Of a stretch of 29,743 nt of DNA, positions 9,201 to 17,113 are shown piece by piece. Origin of the DNA: CALEUX01 sp037439945 (GTDB taxonomy: Bacteria > Bacteroidota > Bacteroidia > Bacteroidales > Marinilabiliaceae); the NCBI GenBank assembly GCA_037439945.1, contig JBBIVA010000032.1:1-29743 (forward strand), read 5' to 3'. Made by a program: the position numbers and the translations under genes. The notes beneath the pieces are model-generated. The model made no database searches. It was given only the letters and a program-made list of their open reading frames with translations, and was not told the DNA's origin. Positions within the stretch are counted from its first letter, which is position 1, and each line of letters starts with the position of its first letter.

Positions 9201-12200
9201 AACTATACCAATTTTGGTATCAAGGGATAAACCACCATACCATAGGGTGTACAACACACCTAGCTGCTGGCCGTTAACCCTTATTTTAACACCGTTGCTG
9301 TTTGGGCAATAAAATCCGTTATTATCAGCCGCAACATTATATGGGGTTGGTGTTGACTCTGCTACTGTAGTTACCGATCCGTTCATTGGAGCAATACATC
9401 CGCCCTGGGCAGCAACCATAACCATGTAAACCCCTTCCTCAATAACCTGTGCTATTAACAAGGGGTTACCTGTACCATTAATTGTTGTACCTACCTGAAT
9501 ATTATCTTTATAAAGTGCATAGGCAACATTTAAATCAGAACCCTCGAGCCATAACTCAACGCCAGATCTTCCCGGACAAAACCTTCCGCTGGCAGGGTTA
9601 GATGTAAGATTAAATATATTGGAATTGGCAGGAGCATCAACAAAAGTATTTCCATTCATAATGCTTCTACAACCTGAAACGCTATTTTGCGATACAATGG
9701 TAAAGGTACCAGAGTAATAAACAGGATTGAATGACAATGATGAACCTGTACCGGAAATCGTTTCAATTGGCATCGTACCATTTAACATTAAGGTATATGT
9801 AAACCCAGTATCAGATCCACTTAGAGAAATATTTATGCCTCCAAAACACTCTGTTAAAGTAACATTTGGAATAAGGTTGTAAACTGCTGGCGCAGGAGTT
9901 GAAACTACAGTTACTATATCAGGAAAATCACGAGTAGTATTAACCCCGGTGGTACGTGTAGCCCTGACAAAGTAATTACCTTCAGTTACATTGTTCCAAC
10001 TCATCAGCCCTCCGTTAACAGAGCCGAGACCAAATGGTACTTCTGAACCGCTTGATATATCAATTAACAGATAATCAACATTAGGTTCATACCCGCTTAA
10101 GTACAGCTGTACCCCCGGGTCATTTTCGCAATAACTGGGATTAACAGCCCTTAATTCATATAAATTTGGAAGAGCATCAACTAGTATAGTAATATCAGGA
10201 TGCTGATTTGTACAACCAAAACTATTCCTACCAATAACACTTACAATATCACCATTTGCAGGTGATGCAAAATTCCAGATATTATTGGTTGACCATGCAC
10301 CTACAGGAACACCGTTTAACAGGAACCTGTATTCAGCGGTACCACCAGCCACAACCTGAACTGATTCGCCTTCTCCAATATGTGATGATGGTAATACCGT
10401 TAATGCTACTGCTGGAAGGGGGTTTACAACCATATCAATAGTACCGGAAATGGCATTACACATATTCAAATTACGCACAATTACATAAACCCTGTCGCCA
10501 TTATTCAATGAGCTGGTAATATATGTATTACTTGTGCCCATTTGCATTTGAATATCGTTTACAAAGAAAGTATAACGATTACCTCCTGAAGCAGTGAATG
10601 TTACCGATTCGCCCTGGCATGCAGGGTTATTTGTAACTACCAATCCTGGAATTGGTAGCGGATTAACAGTTAAAGTTATAACGTTTGAAACAGCCTGACA
10701 ATTTTGAGCATCATAAACACGAACGTAAAACTGATCACCATTTATAGGGTTATTAATAACTAAAGTAGAAGAGGCAGTTAAACCCTGCGATACACCGTTA
10801 CGGAAAAATTCGTACATAGCACCGCCAGTTGCAGTAAATGTAACAACATCGTTTGCACATACTGTAGATGAGGGAACACTGATTGTAGCAACCGGTTTGT
10901 TCACAGTAATATTGATAGTATTACTCTGTAACTGACATCCAAACCCATTAAACCCTATGACATAAACACTAAAATCGTCACCTGAGAAGTGATTGAATGT
11001 ATTTAAAGGTGACCTTACCCCTTGTGCTACTCCGTTTACATAGAATAAATATTCGGTGGCTCCGGAAGCAGTAAATGCAACTGGTTCGTTTATACAAACA
11101 ATACTTCGGGTACCCACAAGTGACAAGCTGGTTGTTGGTAAAGGCCTCACTGTTACCTGCTGTGTAGCTGTAGTATTACTACATGATCCATTATTAACAG
11201 TCAGAAAAACATCATTTAAACCTACTGGCAAAGTGCTTATTGGCAATACGTTATTACTTCCGTTATTGGTATTAACTCCATTAATATTGAATATATAAGA
11301 AGAATAACCAGTGGGTGTTCCTGTTAAAGTAACCAGGCTGTTTAAACAAACATCATAATTTGAAATATTGAGTAATGCAGGTGGTAATGCCAGTACTTCA
11401 AAAGTGCTCACAGAGCTTGTGACAAAACAAGTAGTTAAATTATCAGTTACTCTTACACGAATTTCATAATTACCAACTGCAAGTGATGTAGAAGTTAAAT
11501 AAGTACTTGAATTTCCAACATTCTGCCATGAACCGGCTGGAAGTAACCTTAATTCATATTGATAAGAATAATCGCCACTACCCAGGGATGGTGTTGCTAT
11601 ATAAGTAATCGAATTTCCAAAACAAACCCGTGTATTTACAGGATTCGCAGGGGGCTGCACTGCCATTGTAACAGCAACCTGGTTAACAGTCACTACAGCT
11701 GACCCTGTTAAATCTGCTGGTACAGATGTACAAGTAGTTGCATCTGACAATCCGGTTATTGTATAGGTTCGTGTAGCCGTTGGTGAAACTGGTAATGCAA
11801 ACGGAGATGATCCGGCTGTTGTGGAGAATGTAGATACTCCATCACTATATGTAATATTCCATGGCGTTGAACCCGTTAAAATAACGTTCAAATTTGCCGT
11901 TCCTCCAATACAAATACTTTGGTTACCTGATATTGCAGCTGTTGGCCGTGGATTAACAGTAACCACAGCACTACCTGTTAAACCTGCAGCGATAGCATTA
12001 CAACTATTTGCATCTGTTAAGCTGGTTAAGGTATAAGTACGTGTTGACGAAGGTGTAACATTTAATACATAAGGAGATGTATTAGCCGTTCCACTTATGG
12101 TTGTAATTCCATCACTATAGTTAAAGTTCCATGGTGCAGTACCGGTAAAACTTAGGGTCAACCCCCTGGTACCACCATTACAAATTGTTCCTCCACCCGA

Positions 12201-15200
12201 AATATTTCCGGTTGGAAGTGGGTTAACAGTTATAACTGCCGATCCTGAAAGATCACTTAAATTAGAACTACAAAAATTATCGCTGGCAGCTAATAACGTA
12301 TATGTTGTAGTTGCTGCCGGGGAAACCGGTATAAAATGTGGTGATGATAATATATTATTAATAGTAACCGGAGTAACACCGTTGGTATAGGTAATGCTCC
12401 ATGGCGCAGTACCTGTTAAAGCAACTCTTAAATTAGCCGATCCACCAACACAAACAGTACTGGAACCACTTAAAACCGCAGTTGGTCTGGGATTAACATT
12501 CAATACCGCAGTACCAGAGATATCAGTAGGCTGAGCAGGGCAATTTGCATCGAACAAACCGGTAAATACATAGGTTGTATTAACTGCAGGGGTAACTGAT
12601 ACAACATGAGGGCTGGTAACAACGCCATTTATAGCTTGGTTAGCACCATTGGCTGTATAATTAATCGTCCATGGACTCGTGCCAGTCAAATTAAAGGTTA
12701 GGTTTGATGAGGCGCCCTGACATATTGTGCCTCCACCTGCAAGTGTACCGGTAGGTCGTGCATTAACTGTTACCACAGCACTTCCGGGCATGTCAGCCAG
12801 AGTTGCATTACATCCATTGCCATCACTAATGCTTGTAACAACATATGTAGTGTTTACCAAAGGATTTACATTAATGGTGTAGGGGCTATTTAATATATTA
12901 TTTGCTGCGACAGTTACACCGTTTACTGTATAGGTAATATTCCATGGCGCTAATCCCGTCAGATTAATTGTAATAGATGTTGAATTACCATTACATATTG
13001 TTGCAGATCCACTTATGGTTGATGTTGGCCTCGGATAAACTGTAACAGTAGCACTCCCGGGAAAATCAGAAGCATTGGCAACACAATTTGCGTCACGCAG
13101 TGCAGTAATCTGATATACAGATGTTACTGATGGAGTTTGTGGTAAATTATATGGGGATGAAATACCGTTAACAGTTGTAGGAACACCATTAATGGTATAT
13201 GTCATATCCCATGGACCGGTTCCGGTCAGATTAAACCTTACAGTTGTAGATCCACCATTACAAAATGCACTTCCTCCCACAATTGAAACAGCACCTGTAG
13301 GCCGTGGATTAACTGTAACTGTTGCACTACCCGTCATATCCGCGGGTGCGGCTGAACAACCTGTATTATCAGAAAGGGCTGTAATAGTATAAGTTCGAGT
13401 CGCATTTGGAGTTACAGGTATAATATAGGGACTGGAGTTGGCAACCAAATTCCAGGAAGTTACACCATCAGTATAGGTAAAAGCCCATGGTGCTGTACCT
13501 GTAAATGAAACCGATAAATTTGCAGGGGTTCCGTTACATACAGTTGTTGAACCGCTAATTACAGAGGTTGGACGAGGGTTAACTGTAACAACAGGTTCTC
13601 CGGAAATATCGCTTGGTGTAGCACTACATGGATTATTGTCAGTAACAGAGATTATTCTGTAGGTAGTTGTAACGCTTGGTGAAACATTAAGAATATAGGG
13701 TGATGCACCAATATTTAATATTGTAGATGGAGTACCATTAAATGTATAAGTAACATTCCAGGGAGGTGTGCCGGTTAATGTTATACTCAAATTAGTACTT
13801 GAGCCATTACATATTGTTGTACTGGACCCGAAAACAGCTGTAGGCCTAGGATTTACAATAACAATGGCTGTACCGGACAAGTCTGCAGCAATAGCCGAAC
13901 ACCTTGAATCGGTTAATCCAATTAAAGAATAGGTTGTACCAACCGAAGGTGAAACATTCAGATTATATGGACTTATATTTGTAACAACCGGAGGCATTGG
14001 CACACCGTTTGCAGCCATATTTATAGTCCATGGTCCTAAACCGGTCAATGCTACATTCAATGCAACATTACCTCCATTACACATAGTCCCTCCACCTGAA
14101 AGAACACCAGTTGGACGTGGATTTACAGTAACAACTGCATTACTTGATAAATCAGCTGGTAAGGCCGAACAACCATTAGCGTCGGACAAGGCAGTTAATA
14201 TATAAGTGGTTGTGGATGACGGTGAAACACTAAAAACATAAGGGTTACTATTAATTCCGGATTGGGAAACAGGCGAACCATTAACTGTATAAGTTAAATT
14301 CCATGGACCTGTTCCTGTCAGGTTAACAGTGATATTTGCCGAAGCCCCGTTACAAAGGGTTATTGTACCGGACATATTTCCCGTTGGCCTCGGATTTACA
14401 GTAACTACGGCATTGCCGGTTATATCAGAAGCTATGGCAGAACAATTTGCATCACTTAAAGCAGTAACTGTATATGTAGTTGTTGAACCCGGTGTTACGG
14501 TTAATATATATGGACTTGCGACAACATTCACATTTGTTGGAGTGCCATTAACTGTATAGGTTAAATTCCAGGGAGCTGTTCCTGTTAAATTAAACCTGAT
14601 ATTGGTATTACCACCATTACATAAAGTAGATAATCCATCAACTGATATAGAACTTGTTGGTCTCGGGTTAACAGTAACTGGTGCACTACCCGTCATATCC
14701 CCGGGTGTAGCTGAACAACCTGTATTATCAGAAAGGGCTGTAATAGTATAAGTTCGTGTTGACGATGGTGATACAGTAATAATATATGGTGATGCATTGG
14801 CAACAACATTAGTGGTACCAACACCATCCGAATAAGTTAAATTCCATGGTGGGGCCCCGGTTAAAACAACCGATAAATTAACAGGTGTACCGTTACAAAC
14901 AGTGCCACCCCCGCTGATTATGGAGGTTGGTCGTTGGTTAACAGTTAAAACAGCACTACCAACTACTATACCTGGTAACATACAAGTATTTGCATCAGAA
15001 ACACTGGAAACTGTATATGTTGTGTTTGCTGAAGGTGAAACACTAAAAGTATATAGTGGTAAGGGATGATTGTTTATAGTAACAGGAGTTACACCATCAG
15101 TGTATGTAAATGTCCAGGGGGATGTACCTGTAAGGTTAATTGATACTAATGCTGATTGACCATTACAAATGGTTGTAGTACCTGAAATAGTAGCAGTGGG

Positions 15201-16187
15201 CCGCTGGTTTACAGTAACATTGGTTTGGGCTGTATTTTGACAGCTATTCGCATCAGTTACCGTAACAGAATAAGTTCCCGACATAGCAACCGTAGCATTT
15301 GACCTTGATGGATTTTGCAATGGACTTGAAAAAGCTGCCGGCCCTGTCCATACATATGTTGACATTCCGGGTGTTGATGTTAAATCAATTGTTTCACCCG
15401 CGCAAACAGGGGAATTACTCCCGGCTGTAACAACCGGTAGCGGGTTTACTACAACATTTGCAGCACCGTTCATTAAAACTTCACATGGAGTAGATGAAAA
15501 TGATCCTGCAACATTAACAGCTGTAATAGTATAAGTACCTGCTGTTGAAACATTAAATACCAAAGGTGAACCATTACCATTTATGGGTATACCAGTCTGA
15601 AACCCATTTCTTCGCAGGGTGTATTCCATACCATTCTCTGAATTACTCAAATTCAGATTAACAGAACTTCCCTGGCAAATTTGTGCATCGGCTCCAAAAT
15701 TATAAATTGATGGAGTTTTATAAACAAAAGTATAATCATTATTTGCAGTCCCCACAGGAAGTCCTATATTATTGTATTGTACATAACTAAAATATATCCT
15801 CACACCAAAATATGGGGATACAACTCTATCAGGGAAAAAACGGAATTTGGTGTTTTGACCACTATCAACATACTCACCCCAGGCTGGATGCTCAACAGGA
15901 AAACCTACAAAAGTTGTTATTTTCCATACAATACTAACCGCTAAGGGATGCCAGCTTGGGGGAACAATATCAACATATCCTCCTTCTGAACAATATGTAA
16001 GACCAAGGCTGGGTATATCACCTGAACCACCTTTTAATACTATTCCGGCATCAATTCTCTGCTGATTGAAATAATTTTCAATCATTATTTTTTCATCAGA
16101 TGAAATATCATTTTGCCCAAGAACCGGCACAAAACCAATAAACGCTAAAAAAAGCGCCAATTTAAATGCTAGTAAACCTTTGCCCAT
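6243..16187 (-). CDS. Giant repetitive T9SS cargo, adhesin-like, with type B (gliding-motility-associated) C-terminal domain
   Basis: A surface protein of 3,314 residues. The ATG at 16187 gives a classic signal peptide (MGKGLLAFKLALFLAFIGF, cleaved after VLGQ); the upstream in-frame start at 16256 is only TTG. A unique N-terminal domain of about 160 residues and one LSNSENGMEYTL module come first. Next are two unlike Ig-like segments and 13 tandem modules of 90-91 residues (nt 15203-11682; consensus RPTxxISG..TICNG..LTGTxPW..SPY..VSP..TTYT..ALSD..C..SAVVTVN), each usually with two cysteines. About five Ig-like segments (nt 11680-10165) and about 12 LSGSExGVxYxL modules (nt 10165-6875) follow. 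The end is a cadherin/Ig-like domain and the type B CTD (nt about 6545-6243: PNAFSPNGDGINDYFVI, VYNRWGTIVY, NGTYYYIFKV, KRYNGFIEI). Export by T9SS and adhesion or gliding-type display are inferred from the CTD and the PorP/SprF neighbour. The ligand is unknown. Confidence 0.93.
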   Translation of the reverse strand: MGKGLLAFKLALFLAFIGFVPVLGQNDISSDEKIMIENYFNQQRIDAGIVLKGGSGDIPSLGLTYCSEGGYVDIVPPSWHPLAVSIVWKITTFVGFPVEHPAWGEYVDSGQNTKFRFFPDRVVSPYFGVRIYFSYVQYNNIGLPVGTANNDYTFVYKTPSIYNFGADAQICQGSSVNLNLSNSENGMEYTLRRNGFQTGIPINGNGSPLVFNVSTAGTYTITAVNVAGSFSSTPCEVLMNGAANVVVNPLPVVTAGSNSPVCAGETIDLTSTPGMSTYVWTGPAAFSSPLQNPSRSNATVAMSGTYSVTVTDANSCQNTAQTNVTVNQRPTATISGTTTICNGQSALVSINLTGTSPWTFTYTDGVTPVTINNHPLPLYTFSVSPSANTTYTVSSVSDANTCMLPGIVVGSAVLTVNQRPTSIISGGGTVCNGTPVNLSVVLTGAPPWNLTYSDGVGTTNVVANASPYIITVSPSSTRTYTITALSDNTGCSATPGDMTGSAPVTVNPRPTSSISVDGLSTLCNGGNTNIRFNLTGTAPWNLTYTVNGTPTNVNVVASPYILTVTPGSTTTYTVTALSDANCSAIASDITGNAVVTVNPRPTGNMSGTITLCNGASANITVNLTGTGPWNLTYTVNGSPVSQSGINSNPYVFSVSPSSTTTYILTALSDANGCSALPADLSSNAVVTVNPRPTGVLSGGGTMCNGGNVALNVALTGLGPWTINMAANGVPMPPVVTNISPYNLNVSPSVGTTYSLIGLTDSRCSAIAADLSGTAIVIVNPRPTAVFGSSTTICNGSSTNLSITLTGTPPWNVTYTFNGTPSTILNIGASPYILNVSPSVTTTYRIISVTDNNPCSATPSDISGEPVVTVNPRPTSVISGSTTVCNGTPANLSVSFTGTAPWAFTYTDGVTSWNLVANSSPYIIPVTPNATRTYTITALSDNTGCSAAPADMTGSATVTVNPRPTGAVSIVGGSAFCNGGSTTVRFNLTGTGPWDMTYTINGVPTTVNGISSPYNLPQTPSVTSVYQITALRDANCVANASDFPGSATVTVYPRPTSTISGSATICNGNSTSITINLTGLAPWNITYTVNGVTVAANNILNSPYTINVNPLVNTTYVVTSISDGNGCNATLADMPGSAVVTVNARPTGTLAGGGTICQGASSNLTFNLTGTSPWTINYTANGANQAINGVVTSPHVVSVTPAVNTTYVFTGLFDANCPAQPTDISGTAVLNVNPRPTAVLSGSSTVCVGGSANLRVALTGTAPWSITYTNGVTPVTINNILSSPHFIPVSPAATTTYTLLAASDNFCSSNLSDLSGSAVITVNPLPTGNISGGGTICNGGTRGLTLSFTGTAPWNFNYSDGITTISGTANTSPYVLNVTPSSTRTYTLTSLTDANSCNAIAAGLTGSAVVTVNPRPTAAISGNQSICIGGTANLNVILTGSTPWNITYSDGVSTFSTTAGSSPFALPVSPTATRTYTITGLSDATTCTSVPADLTGSAVVTVNQVAVTMAVQPPANPVNTRVCFGNSITYIATPSLGSGDYSYQYELRLLPAGSWQNVGNSSTYLTSTSLAVGNYEIRVRVTDNLTTCFVTSSVSTFEVLALPPALLNISNYDVCLNSLVTLTGTPTGYSSYIFNINGVNTNNGSNNVLPISTLPVGLNDVFLTVNNGSCSNTTATQQVTVRPLPTTSLSLVGTRSIVCINEPVAFTASGATEYLFYVNGVAQGVRSPLNTFNHFSGDDFSVYVIGFNGFGCQLQSNTINITVNKPVATISVPSSTVCANDVVTFTATGGAMYEFFRNGVSQGLTASSTLVINNPINGDQFYVRVYDAQNCQAVSNVITLTVNPLPIPGLVVTNNPACQGESVTFTASGGNRYTFFVNDIQMQMGTSNTYITSSLNNGDRVYVIVRNLNMCNAISGTIDMVVNPLPAVALTVLPSSHIGEGESVQVVAGGTAEYRFLLNGVPVGAWSTNNIWNFASPANGDIVSVIGRNSFGCTNQHPDITILVDALPNLYELRAVNPSYCENDPGVQLYLSGYEPNVDYLLIDISSGSEVPFGLGSVNGGLMSWNNVTEGNYFVRATRTTGVNTTRDFPDIVTVVSTPAPAVYNLIPNVTLTECFGGINISLSGSDTGFTYTLMLNGTMPIETISGTGSSLSFNPVYYSGTFTIVSQNSVSGCRSIMNGNTFVDAPANSNIFNLTSNPASGRFCPGRSGVELWLEGSDLNVAYALYKDNIQVGTTINGTGNPLLIAQVIEEGVYMVMVAAQGGCIAPMNGSVTTVAESTPTPYNVAADNNGFYCPNSNGVKIRVNGQQLGVLYTLWYGGLSLDTKIGIVDDPLLQIEFDGENNNPGTYTVTGEFPGGCNGLMANSVNLTADILPTAFALAGDAGYCAGGSANVYLNGSQLNVDYELFLNGSSTGTVIPGNGGRLTFVVNQQGDYTIVGTFNNTVTRCSVEMAGTINIVEIPYPDVNLNITADLSGTNCDNGAPVTIEMSEAGVIYELFKFDNGVLVATGNVVTGNGGDVVFPILVVDKNATYRVRATRNGCSVMLTASVLINVPGAISLFSITGNDNVCIGDAGGTIGLSGSELGVDYQLYSIGTGPGGSNSTVGTPMPGTGFPINFGLIAGEGDYYIVGTSVSCTKPMIGIFNLRFNPLPVAYQLTGSGIYCGDVVGANIGLSGSELDVNYKLLWFNGSFNQQMDNIDGSGFPLYFNGQFNQGNYTVYARNNITGCTSSMNGQITVIKLPEPDITAINVDIPSTSYCSFDGGIDIGLTNSESGITYSVVDEISGSVVSSVTPTSAGALMFGNIPAGTYRVEASQSGECIKEIATGIVFTEEPSPVEYVLSGPASGCASSIILNLSGSENGVLYQLYSDAMYSGGNPDGYMGPAYDQTGNGSPLTFDISGFVSGASFFWVKATYTSGCASTTQWVLVNVRQAARPFNIIADSGYEYCANVTGISIGVSTTDTGVGYQLIRGATTVDFIDGTGNPATFGLLHGIGTYFVRARHFESGCSFDSPPFTVSINNMPAIFNLSAGGSVNDHVITLDGSEGGVNYFLYHNGLVVAQPPVPGNIDGSPINFGTVSMPGVYTVYGIGTGGCSSLMNNSTIIFETPLVAIEDTLYLLKGDLIGEVYLGMNDLLLPGVDLPGVNITFQTIGDTPIGTVNLDPTSGLLVYQKLPSFYGKDSLYYVITNTSIPLRSSIAKVIIFVGNKDFGDDFSFLLPNAFSPNGDGINDYFVISGLGATEESSLEVYNRWGTIVYRSRGTRYNNDWGGRSNVGAMVSIGDQLPNGTYYYIFKVKKNLEGKVVTKRYNGFIEIRR
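6875..10165 (-). repeat. About 12 diverged 'LSGSExGVxYxL' modules within the adhesin
   Basis: The encoded motif recurs about every 270-290 bp: LSGYEPNVDYLL, LSGSDTGFTYTL, LEGSDLNVAYAL, VNGQQLGVLYTL, LNGSQLNVDYEL, MSEAGVIYEL, LSGSELGVDYQL, LSGSELDVNYKL, LTNSESGITYSV, LSGSENGVLYQL, VSTTDTGVGYQL, LDGSEGGVNYFL. Most modules open with a YC/FC cysteine and end with a (G)TYxVxA strand and a second cysteine (xGCxxxM). Similarity is at the protein level only, so this array is older than the 13-copy array. Boundaries are approximate. Confidence 0.8.
11682..15203 (-). repeat. 13 tandem 267-273-bp repeats encoding 'RPT...CNG...TVN' modules
   Basis: Unit starts, at the first base of the Arg (or Leu) codon on the minus strand, are 15203, 14933, 14663, 14390, 14117, 13847, 13574, 13304, 13031, 12758, 12488, 12218 and 11948; the last unit ends at 11682. 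Unit lengths are therefore 270, 270, 273, 273, 270, 273, 270, 273, 273, 270, 270, 270 and 267 bp. The order of lengths repeats with a period of five units. The repeats lie wholly inside the reading frame and keep phase, so they are protein modules rather than a CRISPR array or satellite. Confidence 0.92.
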
Positions 16188-16322
16188 AGTCAATCGAATT
16201 AAGGAAATAAGGCATTTAATAAACAAATATCCAAGAAATAATCTAAGTTCTTTCAAGAAACCATTTTTAACAAAAAATCAATTTTTTCAACAAAATTGAC
16301 CAATTATAACCAGTTTTTACGA

Positions 16323-16330
16323 CAAAAATA
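16323..16330 (-). promoter_or_regulatory. Candidate -7 box upstream of the adhesin gene
   Basis: The minus strand reads TATTTTTG, matching TAnnTTTG. It lies 136 bp before the chosen ATG at 16187, predicting a leader of about 130 nt that includes the discarded TTG at 16256. No TTG is seen at the expected -33 distance, so this is a moderate candidate only. Confidence 0.35.
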
Positions 16331-16404
16331 TTTTATATGTTTCATACTCGCTATAAATACAGCGATTTTGCAATTTAACTTTTTTTTAAAAAAAGAACAT
16401 TTTA

Positions 16405-17049
16405 TTAATCTCGTAATTTAGACAATAATTCAGGTTTTTCGTCCAAAGCAATTTTAGCTATTTTCAAATAATCACTTACCCACTCCTGTAGTTCTTTTAA
16501 TAACTCCCTTTTAGCTGAAGTTTCCTTTTTAGAAACTTCTTTTGATTTTTCACAATCCAATGATACTGTTCTGAGTTTATCCAATTCACCCAGCAACAAT
16601 AATATCTCTTTATCAGTAATACCATATTCCTTTAAATTTTGGGCCCACCCTTTTTCTCCAATCAGGCGATTGCCAAATAGCGAAACCTGGTTAAGCCATG
16701 CATCAAGATTAACTTCCCTTGGTCCATCCAACTTTAGTGCTTTTCTTATTATTAAGTCCTTATCAAATGCAATTCTCGATATCTGGAGCATTTTCATATA
16801 TTTCTTTTTTACTGCCAAATGCAGCCTGCGCCGCTCTTCATGAATTTTAACCTTTCTTTCAAGGGCATTATTTTGAGATTCATTTACATCAATAACCCTC
16901 CGGTAAATATTCTCTCCTTCCTTTATCCTTTTCAAATCATAACCAAAACGACTTATAGCCTCCATAATGTTTGGATCGCTTAAAGTGTTGCCAATAAGTT
17001 CGGCAACCTTTATTATGAATTCTTCGAACGATAATTTAGTAAAATGCAT
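16405..17049 (-). CDS. Hypothetical helical protein, cytoplasmic
   Basis: I do not recognise this 214-residue protein with confidence. It starts MHFTKLSFEEFIIKVAELIG, lacks a signal peptide or membrane segment, and is almost entirely helical and charged. Stretches such as NALERKVKIHEERRRLHLAVKK and SKKETSAKRELLKELQEW look like coiled coil or helical-bundle segments. The pattern SRFGYDLKRIKEGENIY resembles Bacteroidota helical-bundle proteins with a 'GYD..RI.EG..LY' motif, but that is an impression. An in-frame ATG at 17076 exists, but the strong promoter at 17081-17113 would start transcription at about 17075, so the ATG at 17049 is the usable one. It lies upstream of the adhesin in the same orientation with a 217-bp gap, and is probably a separate transcript. 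Confidence 0.75.
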   Translation of the reverse strand: MHFTKLSFEEFIIKVAELIGNTLSDPNIMEAISRFGYDLKRIKEGENIYRRVIDVNESQNNALERKVKIHEERRRLHLAVKKKYMKMLQISRIAFDKDLIIRKALKLDGPREVNLDAWLNQVSLFGNRLIGEKGWAQNLKEYGITDKEILLLLGELDKLRTVSLDCEKSKEVSKKETSAKRELLKELQEWVSDYLKIAKIALDEKPELLSKLRD

Positions 17050-17080
17050 CGTTAATAAATTTATATTACATAGCATTTTA

Positions 17081-17113
17081 CAAATTTATATTTAATTTTT
17101 TTAATATTACAAA
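17081..17113 (-). promoter_or_regulatory. Bacteroidota-type promoter for the hypothetical gene at 16405-17049
   Basis: The minus strand has TTTG (17110-17113), a 21-nt spacer and TAAATTTG (17081-17088), matching the Bacteroidota consensus TTTG-N19-21-TAnnTTTG in both boxes and spacing. Transcription is predicted to begin at about 17074-17076, so the upstream ATG at 17076 would be at or before the RNA end. This decides the start at 17049, with a leader of about 26 nt. Confidence 0.7.

Noticed and set aside
7546..14559. Plus-strand open frames of 61-107 codons inside the adhesin gene (for example 8954-9277, 11056-11298, 13192-13392)
   Set aside because: They lie antisense to a continuous minus-strand frame of more than 3,300 codons with clear domain content; several share the same translated pattern simply because they mirror the repeats.
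11682..15203. CRISPR array or non-coding satellite
   Set aside because: The period is 267-273 bp, always a multiple of three, the units are diverged at the DNA level, and they encode Ig-like protein modules in one frame.
16188..16256. N-terminal extension of the adhesin starting at 16256
   Set aside because: The start codon there is TTG, and the extension adds a second hydrophobic stretch before a complete signal peptide that begins at the ATG at 16187.
16349..16366. Hairpin TCGCT/AGCGA upstream of the adhesin as a terminator for the hypothetical gene
   Set aside because: The stem is only 5 bp and is not followed by a T-run in the direction of transcription.
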